From Streptomyces sp. R28 (GTDB lineage: Bacteria; Actinomycetota; Actinomycetes; Streptomycetales; Streptomycetaceae): a stretch of 64,000 nucleotides of DNA. The notes beneath the pieces are model-generated. The model was given only the letters and a program-made list of their open reading frames with translations. It was not told where the DNA came from and ran no database searches. Of the stretch, positions 35,967 to 48,033 are shown piece by piece; the first letter of the stretch is position 1, and the number at the start of each line of letters is the position of its first letter. The stretch spans positions 2,345,001 to 2,409,000 of the forward strand of contig NZ_CP163439.1 in assembly GCF_041052385.1 (NCBI RefSeq), given 5' to 3'. The position numbers and the translations under genes are program-made.

Positions 35967-38679
35967 TGTCCTCCCTGACGTACGACCTCACCCTGGCCGG
36001 ACTGTCGGTCGGCAGCGCCGCCGCGCTCACCGGGATCGGCTTGATCGTGACGTACCGCGCGACCGGGGTGCTGAACTTCGCGCACGGGGCGATCGCGATG
36101 GTGTGCGCGTACGTGCTGCGCCAGTGCGTGGTGGAGTGGGGCTGGCCGCTGTGGGCGGGCGCGACGGTGACACTGCTGCTGGTGGCGCCCGGGATCGGGA
36201 TGGCGCTGGAACGGTTCGTCTTCCGGCCGCTCGCGGTCCTGGGCAGCGACCCGGCGCAGACCCTGGTCGCGTCCATCGGGGTATTCGTGCTGCTGGTGGG
36301 CGGCGCGGCGCTGCTGTGGGGTCAGGGAGCGCGGGACGACGTGCCGGAGCTGGTGTCGGCGGATCCGTGGGGTCAGCTGGCGGTGGCGCTGCTGCTGGCG
36401 GCCGGGGTAGGGGCAGTACTGCGTCCTTCCGGGGGACACCTCCGGCCCCCCAGCTGGACCCGCTTCGGCCGGGAGCTGCGTGCCGTGGTCGACGACCGTC
36501 AACTGGCCGTCCTCGGGGGCATCGACGCGGACCGGGTGGCGGCGGCGGGCTGGGCGTTCGGCTCGTTCACGGCGGGTCTGACGGGCGTGCTGCTGGCTCC
36601 GTACGTCCGCCTGGACCCGTACGGCATGCCGCTGCTGGTCATGGAGGTGGTCGCGGTGGCGGTGGCCGCCCGGATGCGCAGCCTGCCGGTCGCGGTGGTG
36701 ACAGCGCTGGCCATCGGCGTGGCCCAGAGCCAGCTGACGCGTCTGCACCCCTCCGGCTGGAGCGCGCCCCTCCTGCAGGCCGTCAGCACGAACCTCTTCG
36801 TCGTGGCCCTGCTGGTCGCCGCCCTGGCCCTCCCCCGCGTCGGCACCCGCGACGCCCTGCCCCGCACGGCCACCGCGCGCGTGCCGACCCCGCCGGGCGC
36901 CTGGATCGTGGCGACGGTTCTCTTCCTGCTCCCCCTGGGCTTCGCGGGCTCGGACCTGCATACGTCGGTGCAGGTGCCGGCGCTGGCCGTGGTGCTGCTG
37001 TCCCTGGTTGTGGTCACGGGCCGCGGCGGCCAGATCTCGCTCGGGCAGGCGGCGTACGCGGGCCTGGGCGCCCTGTTCACGGCCCTCCTCGCAGCGGGCC
37101 GCTTCCCGGGCCTCCCGCCCCTGCCGGAACTCGCGGCACTGGGGCTGGCAGTGATCCTGGTGGCCCCGCTGGGCCTGCTCACCGGCTGGCCGGCGATCAG
37201 CCGCCGCGGCCTCGCCCTGGCGCTGGCGACCTTCGCGGTGGGCGTCGGTGTGAGCCGCTTCGTCTTCGCCCAGCCGTACGCGATCTCGGGGCTGTCCCTG
37301 GGCCGCCCGACCGGCTTCGAGGGCGACCGCGCGTACTACGTCCTGGAGCTGACCCTCCTCGCGGCCGCCCTGCTGACGACCTGGCTGCTGCGCCGGGGCC
37401 GCACGGGCCGGGCCCTGGCGGCGATGCGGGACCACGAGTCGGGGGCGTCGGCGGGAGGCGTGCAGGTGCCCTCCTTGAAACTCCTGGCCTTCGTCTCGGG
37501 CGCCGCCCTGGCAGCCCTGGGCGGCGGCCTGCTCGGCATGGGCCTGCGCGCCTTCGACCCGGCCGCCTACGACCCGGTCCGCGGCCTCCTCTGGTTCGCC
37601 GCGGTGGTGGTCCTGGGCGCCGACAGCACCCTGGGCGCCTTGGCCGCGGCAGCCCTCCTGGTGGGCCTCGACGCGGGCGCCCGGGGCGGGGTGGCGGCGG
37701 CCCTCATCGGCGTACTGGCGGTCCTGGTGGGCCGCTTCCCCGGGGGACCGTACGAGGCACTGCGAACGGCGGCGGCGAGGCTGCGGTTGCGGAGGAGGGC
37801 GAGGCTCACGGCGTTGGGGGCGGGCGTGCGCAGGCGGGTACGGCCGCCGGAACGAGGAGCTGCGTCTCGGCCGACCCTGGCGGGGGTGACGGCGACGGGC
37901 CCGGCGGGAGCGACACGCCGGAGCGAACAGGCCGCCGCGGGCGCTCGGCCCACACAAGGGCCACCCCCCGCACCGCCACCCGACGTCGCGCCCCTCACCA
38001 CCCACCACCTCCGAGCCCGCTACGACGGCTTCACGGCCCTCGACGACGTCACCCTCACCGTCCCACCCGGTCACATCACCGCGATCATCGGCCCCAACGG
38101 CGCCGGAAAGAGCACCCTGTTCCACTGCCTGGCCGGCACCCACCGCCCCGCCCACGGCCAAGTCCTGCTCGGCACCCGGAACATCACCCGCCTGCCCGCA
38201 CACGCCCGCACCCGCCTCGGCATCGCCCGCACCTTCCAGCAACTGGCCGTGTTCCCCTCCTTGACCGTGGCCGACAACGTCCGCGTAGGCGCCGAGCACG
38301 GCCGGGTACGAGATCCCGCAGCCGTGGAGCGAGCCCTCCGGCTCCTCGGCCTCGACGGCCCCGTACGGGCGATGCCCGCCGCCGCCCTGCCCACCGGCAC
38401 ACTGCGCCGCGTCGAACTGGCCCGTGCCCTCGCGGGCAGCCCGCGCGTGCTGCTGCTCGACGAACCCGCCGCCGGCCTCGACACCGCCGAAGTCACCGCA
38501 CTGACCCGGGTCCTGAAGGCCCTCGCCGCCGACGGCACGGCCCTGCTCGTCGTCGAGCACGACCTCGACCTGGTCGCCGACCTCGCCGACACCGTGCACG
38601 TCATGGCGGCGGGCCGCATCGTCGCCTCCGGCCCACCCGACCGCGTACTCGACGTCGCAGGCTCCCGGGAGACCCCCGT

Positions 38680-38683
<4 letters not shown>
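35966..38683 (+). CDS. LivH-LivM-LivG fusion: ABC permeases plus ATPase in one polypeptide
   Basis: 905 residues. About 1-290 is a LivH permease ('GLIVTYRATGVLNFAHGAIAM' motif, in parts). About 300-600 is a LivM permease ('GRGGQISLGQAAYAGLGAL'). A basic linker follows, then LivG ATPase from ~655 with Walker A 'GPNGAGKST' (about 708), a Q-loop in 'ARTFQQLAVF', Walker B 'VLLLDEP' and 'VVEHDLDLV' (H-loop). The ABC signature, LSYGQ in typical LivG, reads 'LPTGTLRR' (about 807) and is degenerate. The three parts are normally separate genes. It is coupled on both sides (TGATG in, ATGA out) and should form the core of a branched-chain amino-acid-type importer. Confidence 0.88.
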
Positions 38684-39841
<1,158 letters not shown>

Positions 39842-39948
39842 CTAGGCAGCTTATTGCGGCCGACCGGGGCGGCGCGTCCGACGGCCGCCGGTGCCCCACC
39901 CGGTCGGCGGACCGGGCGGGGCCCCGCGCCACGGGCGGGGAGCGACGC

Positions 39949-41153
<1,205 letters not shown>

Positions 41154-41936
41154 GTGCCGCGCATGCTCGACGTCAGCGACGAGGTACGTGCCGAGATCGG
41201 CGACGAAGAAGCCGACCGGCTGCTCGCCGGAGAGAACGCACCCGGCAGTTACGACTGCACGTCCTGCCGCACCCCGGGCGACTCCGAACAGGAGCGCACC
41301 AGCACCGTCCTGTTCATCGGGGACGAGACCGCAGTCCTCGCCTTCGCCCACGCCACCTGCCTGCCCTCGCAGGTCGTCCAGGTCACCGAGGAGCAGTTGC
41401 GGGGTGCCGTGAAGTCCATCACCGGCGACCGGGTCGATCTGCAGCCGGAGTCGATCGTGCCGGAGCAGGCCGTGCTCGGCGTGACCAGCGGACTGGTACT
41501 GATCGCCGGGGAGCTGCACCCCGCCCTGGTCGTCGAGCCGACCGGGCCCATCATGCGTCCCGGGGCGACCGGCGCCGGGGACGACTTCCTGCCACTGCTG
41601 ATCGAACAGGGGTTCATGCCGGTGACGGAGCTGGCCGATGTGCCGCCGGTACTGCACGGCTGGTCCGTGCTGCTGGCCATGGGCCAGCTGCACGCGGTTC
41701 TCCAGCCGGGGACCAACGGGGGGCAGCCGGTCGCCTGGTGGCAGGCGCATCAGCCGCTGCTGGTCACCGACGGATGGCGGGCCGCAGCCAACAAGCATCA
41801 GCAGGTACTGATGTTCGCGGCACCGGTGGGTTCGATCGGGCGTCAGCCCCGGGAGGACCTGCTGCGGGACGCGCTGGACAAGGCGGCGGCGAACGGGAAG
41901 TTGGTCGGTTCGGCGCTGCCTCTGGCCGGGACGTGA
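41154..41936 (+). CDS. Conserved hypothetical protein
   Basis: 260 residues from GTG 41154 (GAGGGAG SD). It has no signal peptide or membrane helix. A possible Cys pair, 'YDCTSCRTPGD', near the N-terminus recalls a zinc knuckle. The rest alternates strands and helices ('TVLFIGDETAVLAFAHATCLPSQVVQ', in parts; 'FMPVTELADVPPVLHGWSVLLAMGQLHAVL', in parts). I do not recognise the family. A possible nucleic-acid or redox role is guesswork from the Cys pair only. Confidence 0.65.
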   Translation: MPRMLDVSDEVRAEIGDEEADRLLAGENAPGSYDCTSCRTPGDSEQERTSTVLFIGDETAVLAFAHATCLPSQVVQVTEEQLRGAVKSITGDRVDLQPESIVPEQAVLGVTSGLVLIAGELHPALVVEPTGPIMRPGATGAGDDFLPLLIEQGFMPVTELADVPPVLHGWSVLLAMGQLHAVLQPGTNGGQPVAWWQAHQPLLVTDGWRAAANKHQQVLMFAAPVGSIGRQPREDLLRDALDKAAANGKLVGSALPLAGT

Positions 41937-41990
41937 GTGCGCCTGACGGGCGGGGGCCGCGGGTCGCACGGCGACCGCGGGTCGGTTGTG

Positions 41991-42026
41991 GCTGGTCGCG
42001 CCGTTCCTCGCGCCCCTAAAGGGCCG
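41991..42026. repeat. Dispersed streptomycete repeat (copy 3)
   Basis: GCTGGTCGCGCCGTTCCTCG followed by CGCCCCTAAAGGGC. Same family as 22783-22823 and 32991-33025, just upstream of the next gene. Confidence 0.7.
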
Positions 42027-42069
42027 TGACCGACCGCATCTCATCAGGCTCGGGGTCGTTTGGACATAC

Positions 42070-42423
42070 GTGCATGCATACGACGTTCCCCGCCATCAGG
42101 GCGGCCCCTCGCCCACACCGATCTACGACGCGCTCTACGCCGAGTACGTCAAGTCCTTCCGTTCGCTGCCGGGTGATCGCAGCGGTGAGGAGGACCTGGG
42201 GTTCATCGCGTTCGGGAACATCCAGCGCAGTACCGGCACGTACGGCGGCCATCGGCCGGGGTCGTTCAGCAGTTCGTACAGCGCCTACAGCGCGGGAGCG
42301 CACAGCGCTCGCCACGGCAGCGGTCAGCAGCCGCAGTGGCAGCGCGTCGGGCACATCGGCCCGCAGGGGGGCACGGGGATGCACCACGTCCCGGCCGCGC
42401 TGCCGCCGGCGCGCAGGGGCTGA
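42070..42423 (+). CDS. Small conserved hypothetical protein
   Basis: 117 residues from GTG 42070. An ordered N-terminus ('PIYDALYAEYVKSFRSLPGDRSGEEDLGFIAFG', in parts) is followed by a Ser/Tyr/Gly/His-rich tail with 'SSSYSAYSAGAHSARHGSG'. No signal peptide or helix. It is streptomycete-specific as far as I can judge; function unknown. It ends at a strong terminator shared with der. Confidence 0.6.
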   Translation: MHAYDVPRHQGGPSPTPIYDALYAEYVKSFRSLPGDRSGEEDLGFIAFGNIQRSTGTYGGHRPGSFSSSYSAYSAGAHSARHGSGQQPQWQRVGHIGPQGGTGMHHVPAALPPARRG

Positions 42424-42431
42424 ACACACGA

Positions 42432-42458
42432 AAGGGCGGCCCGGTACGGGCCGCCCTT
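42432..42458. terminator. Terminator between convergent genes (der side)
   Basis: AAGGGCGGCCCG (42432-42443) and its perfect complement (42447-42458) with a 3-nt loop. Confidence 0.85.
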
Positions 42459-42471
42459 CAGCTGTGCGCTG

Positions 42472-43951
42472 TTACTTCTTCTTGCCGCGCTTCTCCCGCA
42501 CCCGCACGGAGATGTGGATCGGCGTGCCCTCGAAGCCGAACTCCTCGCGCAGCCGGCGCTCGATGAAGCGGCGGTAGCCCGCCTCGATGAAGCCGGAAGC
42601 GAAGAGCACGAACCGCGGGGGCTTGGTGCCGGCCTGGGTGCCGAACAGGATGCGGGGCTGCTTGCCGCCGCGGATCGGGTGGGGGTGGGCGGCGACCAGC
42701 TCGCCGAGGAAGGCGTTCAGGCGGCCGGTCGGAACGCGGGTCTCCCAGCCGGCGAGGGCGGTCTCGATAGCGGGGACCAGCTTCTCCATGTGACGGCCGG
42801 TGCGCGCGGAGACATTGACCCGCGGCGCCCAGGCGACCTGACCGAACTCGGTCTCGATCTCCCGCTCCAGGTAGTAGCGGCGCTCCTCGTCGAGGGTGTC
42901 CCACTTGTTGTAGGCGATCACCATCGCGCGGCCCGCTTCCACGGCCATCGTGACGATGCGCTGGTCCTGCACCGAGATGGACTCGGAGCCGTCGATCAGG
43001 ACGACGGCGACCTCGGCCTTCTCGACGGCGGCCGCGGTGCGCAGCGAGGCGTAGTAGTCGGCGCCCTGCTGGAGGTGGACGCGCTTGCGGATGCCCGCCG
43101 TGTCGACGAACTTCCAGGTCACGCCGCCCAGTTCGATGAGCTCGTCGACCGGGTCACGGGTGGTGCCGGCCAGCTCGTCGACGACGACGCGCTCCTCGCC
43201 CGCCACCTTGTTCAGCAGGGAGGACTTGCCGACGTTCGGGCGGCCGATCAGGGCGATGCGGCGCGGGCCCGCCGACTCCGCCCCCGCCGAAGGACTCGCG
43301 CGGTGCTTCCGGCAGCGCCTCCAGGACGGCGTCCAGCATGTCGCCGGTGCCACGGCCGTGCAGCGCGGAGACGGGGTGGGGCTCCCCCAGGCCCAGCGAC
43401 CACAGATACGTGGCGTCCGCCTCACCGCTGGGGCCGTCGACCTTGTTGGCGCACAGCACGACGGGCTTGCCGGCCTTGCGCAGCAGTCGTACGACCGCCT
43501 CGTCGGTGTCGGTCGCGCCGACCTTGGCGTCGACGACGAACACGACGGCGTCGGCGGCCTCGATCGCGAACTCGGCCTGCGCGGCCACGGAGGCGTCGAT
43601 GCCGAAGACGTCCTGCTCCCAGCCGCCGGTGTCGACGACCTTGAAGCGCCGGCCCGCCCACTCGGCCTCGTAGGTCACACGGTCACGGGTGACGCCGGGC
43701 TTGTCCTCGACGACCGCCTCGCGGCGCCCGATGATCCGGTTGACGAGAGTCGACTTGCCGACATTGGGGCGGCCCACGACGGCGAGGACGGGCAAGGGTC
43801 CGTGCCCGGCGGCCTCGATGGCCCCCTCGACGTCCTCGAGGTCGAAGCCCTCTTCCGCGGCGAGCTCCATGAACTCCGCGTACTCGGCATCGCCAAGCTC
43901 TCCGTGCTCGTGCTCTTCGAGCGAGCCCTCGGAGTGGATGTGGTCGTTCAT
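42472..43951 (-). CDS. der: Ribosome-assembly GTPase Der (EngA), with a 1-nt frameshift
   Basis: Two overlapping frames together make a complete Der of about 492 residues: an acidic extension (~1-55), G domain 1 ('[12 protein letters not shown]', 'DTGGWE'), G domain 2 ('[12 protein letters not shown]', 'DTAGI', 'NKWD') and a C-terminal KH-like domain ending 'REKRGKKK'. The switch between frames is at the run of five C (43281-43285; GGGGG on the coding strand). Removing one G restores '[12 protein letters not shown]'. Der is needed for 50S subunit assembly and expected to be essential, so a sequencing error is likelier than a pseudogene. Confidence 0.85.
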
Positions 43952-44032
43952 GAAGTCCGTACCTCGTTCATCGTGGTGATCGGTGGACCTCCCGGTGCCT
44001 TTGTGCCGGTCTGATCCACTACTCAGTGTCGC

Positions 44033-44686
44033 CTAGCGGCCGGTCAGCCGCCTGGCGTTTTCCAGGTGCGCGGTGAGCTGCTTCTGGATGCGCTCGGTCG
44101 CCTCGTCCAGCGCCTTGCGAGTGCGCCGTCCGCTGCCGTCGCCCGCCTCGAAGGGGTCGCCGTACACGACGTCGACGCGGTGCCGCAGCGGAGGCAGCCC
44201 CTTCATCAACCGTCCCCGCTTCTCGGAACTTCCCAGCACGGCGACCGGGACGATCGGTGCCCCGCTGCGCACCGCGAAGTAGGCGAGCCCGGCGCGCAGC
44301 GCGGCGAAGTCGCCCTCGCCCCGGGTGCCCTCGGGGAATATCCCGAGGACGCCGCCGTTCGACAGGACGTCGAGCGTCTGGGTGATGGCCGTGCGGTCTG
44401 CGGAGTGACGGTCCACCTTCAGCTGGCCGATACCGGTCAGGAAGGGGTCGAGCGGGCCGACGAACGCTTCCTTCTTGATCAGGAAGTGCACGGGCCGGGG
44501 CGACACTCCCATCACCATCGGCCCGTCGATGTTGTGGCTGTGGTTGACCGCGAGGATCAGCGGCCCGGTCGCGGGCATCTTCCAGGCACCCAGGACCCGG
44601 GGACGCCACAGCCCGTACATCAGGCCGACGCCGATGCGCCGCCCGACCTCGGCGCCCCGCTCGGAGGGCGCGGACGCAACGCTCAC
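44033..44686 (-). CDS. plsC: 1-acyl-sn-glycerol-3-phosphate acyltransferase (PlsC-like)
   Basis: 217 residues from GTG 44686; the start overlaps the cmk stop as GTGA. It has the acyltransferase motifs 'NHSHNID' (H-x4-D catalytic pair), 'GIFPEGTR' (glycerol-phosphate binding) and 'VPVAVLG'. It makes phosphatidate at the membrane. The position between cmk and der is conserved in actinomycetes. Confidence 0.87.
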   Translation of the reverse strand: MSVASAPSERGAEVGRRIGVGLMYGLWRPRVLGAWKMPATGPLILAVNHSHNIDGPMVMGVSPRPVHFLIKKEAFVGPLDPFLTGIGQLKVDRHSADRTAITQTLDVLSNGGVLGIFPEGTRGEGDFAALRAGLAYFAVRSGAPIVPVAVLGSSEKRGRLMKGLPPLRHRVDVVYGDPFEAGDGSGRRTRKALDEATERIQKQLTAHLENARRLTGR

Positions 44687-45368
44687 TTCCCGGCTCGCTT
44701 CTCCTCGACGAGGGTGACGACGCACTCGATGACCTGCTGCAGCGTGAGCGCGGTGGTGTCCACCTCGACCGCGTCGTCCGCCTTGGCGAGCGGCGAGGTC
44801 TTGCGGCTGGAGTCGGCGCGTCGCGCTTGATCAGCGCCTCGCGGGTCGCGTGCACGTCGGCGCCCTTCAGCTCGCCGCTGCGGCGGGCCGCGCGGGCCTC
44901 CGGGGAAGCGGTGAGGAAGATCTTCAGGTGGGCGTCGGGCAGCACGGTCGTACCGATGTCGCGGCCCTCGACGACGATGCCGACCTCCGCGGAGGTCGCG
45001 AGCGAGCGCTGCAACTCGGTGATCCGGGAGCGCACCTCGGGCACCGCGCTGACCGCGCTGACCTTGGAGGTGACCTCCTGAGTGCGGATCGGGCCGGCCA
45101 CGTCGGTGCCGTCCACGGTGATCGTCGGGTTCGCCGGGTCGGTGCCGGAGACGATCTCGGGCTTGCCGGCCACGGCGGCGATCGCGGACGGGTCCTCGAT
45201 GTCGATCCCGTTGGTCACCATCCACCAGGTGATCGCCCGGTACTGGGCGCCGGTGTCGAGGTAGCTCAGCCCGAGCTGCGCTGCGACGGCCTTCGACGTG
45301 CTCGACTTGCCAGTGCCGGAGGGGCCGTCAATGGCGACAATCACGGGCTTGGCGGCACCGTTTTCCAC
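44683..45368 (-). CDS. cmk: Cytidylate kinase, with a 1-nt frameshift
   Basis: Start GTG 45368. P-loop 'IDGPSGTGKSSTSKAVA', 'YLDTGAQYRAITW', 'VEGRDIGTTVLPDAHLKIFLTA' (in parts) and 'LKIFLTASPEARAARR' define a bacterial CMP/dCMP kinase. The frame is lost after 'IKRDA'. The other frame continues 'DSSRKTSPLAKADDAVEV' to a normal end at 44683 (about 228 residues after repair). One base is missing in GGCGCG at 44815-44819. cmk is normally essential, so this is probably a sequencing error. It is coupled to plsC. Confidence 0.85.
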
Positions 45369-45520
45369 GGGGGAACACCTTCCTGGTGCGGTGAGGCGGG
45401 AGGAGTGGGACGCGAACGTGCCCCGCACAAGGTTACTGGGTGCGACTCACTCGTCCGCCCGCCCGGCGTTCGAGGCCTCATGATGCCGACGGTCACTTCC
45501 CAGCGCCGGGCCGTGCATCT

Positions 45521-45600
45521 CAGCCTGTCCGGCGTTTGCGGACGAGGCCGTTCAGGCCGAAGCGGGGGTCCAGGGGGCGGCAGCCCCCTGGCGGGGTCGA
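45521..45600. repeat. Streptomycete dispersed palindromic element (three hairpins)
   Basis: Three successive hairpins: GTCCG/CGGAC (45527-45543), GGCC/GGCC around TTCA, and CCAGGGGGC/GCCCCCTGG (45570-45591). The composite resembles the 'GTCCGGCGTTTGAGGAC...' element seen repeatedly in streptomycete intergenic regions. It also serves as the likely tyrA terminator. Confidence 0.65.
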
Positions 45601-45603
45601 ACC

Positions 45604-46689
45604 CTACTGACGGATCGCCCAGCCCCGCTCCCGCAGCGCAGCACTGAGCACCGGCGCCGCCTTCGGCTCCACCATCAGCTGCACCAAGCCGGCCTGCTGC
45701 CCCGTCGCATGCTCGATCCGCACGTCCTCGATGTTGACCCCGGCCCGCCCCGCATCCGCGAAGATCCGGGCCAGCTGTCCTGGCTGGTCGTCGATCAGCA
45801 CCGCGACGACCTCGTAGGCCCGAGGAGCCGCCCCGTGCTTACCGGGCACGCGCACCTGTCCCGCGTTCCCGCGCCGCAGCACGTCCTCGATCCCGGACGT
45901 CCCCTCCAGCCGTTTGGCGTCGTCGGACGACTGCAGCGCCCGCAGCGCCCGCACCGTCTCCTCCAGGTCCGCGGCCACATCCGTGAGCAGGTCGGCGACC
46001 GGCCCCGGGTTCGCGGAGAGGATGTCGATCCACATCCGGGGGTCGGACGCGGCGATCCGGGTCACGTCACGAATGCCCTGACCGCACAGCCGTACAGCCG
46101 CCTCCTCGGCGTTCTGCAGCCGCGCCGCGACCATGCTGGACACCAGGTGAGGCATGTGCGACACCAGGGCGACCGCACGGTCGTGGGCGTCGGCGTCCAT
46201 CACCACCGGCACGGCACGGCAGTGCGAGACCAGCTCCAGGGCGAGGTTCAGCACCTCGGTGTCGGTGTCGCGGGTCGGCGTCAGCACCCAGGGACGGCCC
46301 TCGAAGAGGTCTCCGGTCGCGGCCAGCGGCCCGGACTTCTCACGGCCCGACATGGGATGCGTACCGATGTACGACGACAGGTCGAGCCCGAGCGCCTCCA
46401 GCTCACGCCGCGGCCCGCCCTTGACGCTGGCCACGTCGAGGTAGCCGCGGGCCAGACCCCGGCGCATGGCGTCGGCGAGCACCCCGGCCACGTGCGCGGG
46501 CGGGGCGGCGACGATCGCGAGGTCCACGGGCCCCTCGGGCGCCTCGTCCGTGCCGGCGCCGAGCGCGCCCGCCGTACGGGCCTGCTCCAGGTCGTGGTCG
46601 GCGAGGTGGACGACGACACCGCGCCCCGCCAGCGCCAGCGCGGCGGACGTACCGATGAGACCGGTACCGATGACGAGTGCGGTTCTCAC
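45604..46689 (-). CDS. tyrA: Prephenate dehydrogenase
   Basis: 361 residues, ATG 46689 overlapping the aroH stop (ATGA). N-terminal NAD(P) fold 'VIGTGLIGTSAALAL'; active-site 'IGTHPMSGREKSG' with catalytic His; a helical dimerisation domain; and a C-terminal ACT domain ('VVAVLIDDQPGQLARIFADAGRAGVNIEDVRIEH', in parts) for Tyr feedback. It converts prephenate to 4-hydroxyphenylpyruvate in tyrosine synthesis, following the adjacent chorismate mutase. Confidence 0.94.
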   Translation of the reverse strand: MRTALVIGTGLIGTSAALALAGRGVVVHLADHDLEQARTAGALGAGTDEAPEGPVDLAIVAAPPAHVAGVLADAMRRGLARGYLDVASVKGGPRRELEALGLDLSSYIGTHPMSGREKSGPLAATGDLFEGRPWVLTPTRDTDTEVLNLALELVSHCRAVPVVMDADAHDRAVALVSHMPHLVSSMVAARLQNAEEAAVRLCGQGIRDVTRIAASDPRMWIDILSANPGPVADLLTDVAADLEETVRALRALQSSDDAKRLEGTSGIEDVLRRGNAGQVRVPGKHGAAPRAYEVVAVLIDDQPGQLARIFADAGRAGVNIEDVRIEHATGQQAGLVQLMVEPKAAPVLSAALRERGWAIRQ

Positions 46690-47048
46690 TGGGCGATGTC
46701 CTTGCGCAGGGCGGCCGCGGCACCGAGGTAGACGTGCGCGATGTCGGCGCGGGGCTTGTCGGACTCGATGTGCGCGAGGACGCGCACGACCCGGGGCATG
46801 GCGCCCGCGATGTCCAGTTCCTGGGCGCAGATCAGCGGGACGTCGACGATGCCGAGCTTGCGGGCGGCGGCCGCCGGGAAGTCGCTGTGCAGATCGGGCG
46901 TGGCCGTGAACCAGATGCTGATCAGGTCGTCCGCGCCCAGGCCGTTGCGCTCCAGGATCGCGGTGAGCAGGGCCCCGACCTGCTCGTCCATGTGGCCGGC
47001 CTCGTCCCGCTCCAGTTGGACGGCCCCCCGGACCGCTCGTACCGCCAC
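46686..47048 (-). CDS. aroH: Chorismate mutase, AroH type
   Basis: 120 residues from GTG 47048 (AAGGAG SD). It is the alpha/beta trimeric AroH class: 'VRAVRGAVQLERDE', 'ISIWFTATPDLHSDFPAAAARKLG' (in parts), 'VPLICAQELDIAGAMPRVVRVLAH' (in parts, containing the active-site Arg) and 'AHVYLGAAAALR'. It makes prephenate for tyrA, to which it is coupled by ATGA. Confidence 0.94.
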   Translation of the reverse strand: MAVRAVRGAVQLERDEAGHMDEQVGALLTAILERNGLGADDLISIWFTATPDLHSDFPAAAARKLGIVDVPLICAQELDIAGAMPRVVRVLAHIESDKPRADIAHVYLGAAAALRKDIAQ

Positions 47049-47290
47049 GGCTTGGCTCCTTGCTGCTGTACGGATCGGCTCTTTCGCCGGTCCAGCCTAG
47101 TCAGCCCGGATGCGGCAGACGTACGTCGCCCGCCCGCTGAGACACCGACAGGCGCCCGAAGTCGGCTTTGGCCCACTGTCACCCGTCCGTCCCGGTTTCG
47201 CTACCGGACTGCGAACACCTCCGTGCGCCTCTGGACGCCGGGGCACGGGTCCGCTCTCATGGGCAGGAAGCTCGCCTCGGGGGAGGCCTC

Positions 47291-47983
47291 ATGAAGCGTC
47301 CCGGACCTTTGTTCACCCTTCTCGCGGGACTGTTGGTCGGCGTGTTCATGCTGTCGCTCAACGCGACGACGGGGACGAGGAACACAGCGTCTTCGTCGGC
47401 GGATTCGTCCGCAGACTCGTCCGCGGACACCGCGAAGGAGTCGCCCACGGCGACGGCGTCACCGACGCCCACCAGGACGGCCCCGCCGCCCTCACCCTCG
47501 CCCACCACAACCCCCGTCCCCGACGCCCGCTACGCCGGCCGCACCGACGACGACTCCTCCGCCGTCGCCCTCACCCTGCGCGACGGCAGGGCGATCGCGT
47601 ACTTCTGCGACGGCCGCGCCAAGGAGTCCTGGCTGCGGGGCGAGGTGAACGACGACGGGACCATGCGGCTCACCGGCAAGGACGGCTCCGTCCTGAACGG
47701 CACCCTGGAGGAGGGCAATCGGATCCGCGGCACGGTCCACATCGACGGCGGGCGCCATCCCTTCACCGCCGACAGGACGAAGAAGCCGTCGGGCCTGTAC
47801 CGGGCCACCTCCACCGTGCGCGGCACCGAGGTCGACGGCGGCTGGATCGTGCTGCCGGACGGCCGGCAGGTCGGCGTCCTCACCCGCGACGGCGAGCCCT
47901 CGCGCGCCCCGCGGCTCGCCCCGGAGACCGGCGCGGTGACGGTCGACGGACAGCAGCTCACGGCCCGCCCCGCCACCCCCTGA
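47291..47983 (+). CDS. Secreted or signal-anchored protein of unknown function
   Basis: 230 residues, ATG 47291 (GGGAGG SD). An N-terminal helix (about 6-24) acts as signal or anchor, then a long Ser/Thr/Pro/Asp linker, then a ~150-residue beta-rich domain ('AIAYFCDGRAKESWLRGEV', 'DGTMRLTGKDGSVLNGTL', 'GGWIVLPDGRQVGVL'). It is followed, 50 bp on, by a DUF6529 membrane gene and a Rieske gene, so it may act in the same envelope redox unit. No family name assigned. Confidence 0.72.
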   Translation: MKRPGPLFTLLAGLLVGVFMLSLNATTGTRNTASSSADSSADSSADTAKESPTATASPTPTRTAPPPSPSPTTTPVPDARYAGRTDDDSSAVALTLRDGRAIAYFCDGRAKESWLRGEVNDDGTMRLTGKDGSVLNGTLEEGNRIRGTVHIDGGRHPFTADRTKKPSGLYRATSTVRGTEVDGGWIVLPDGRQVGVLTRDGEPSRAPRLAPETGAVTVDGQQLTARPATP

Positions 47984-48033
47984 TCCCGCTCCTCGATCCC
48001 CCTCCTCGGTCCCCCTCCTCACGGGAGTCGATC

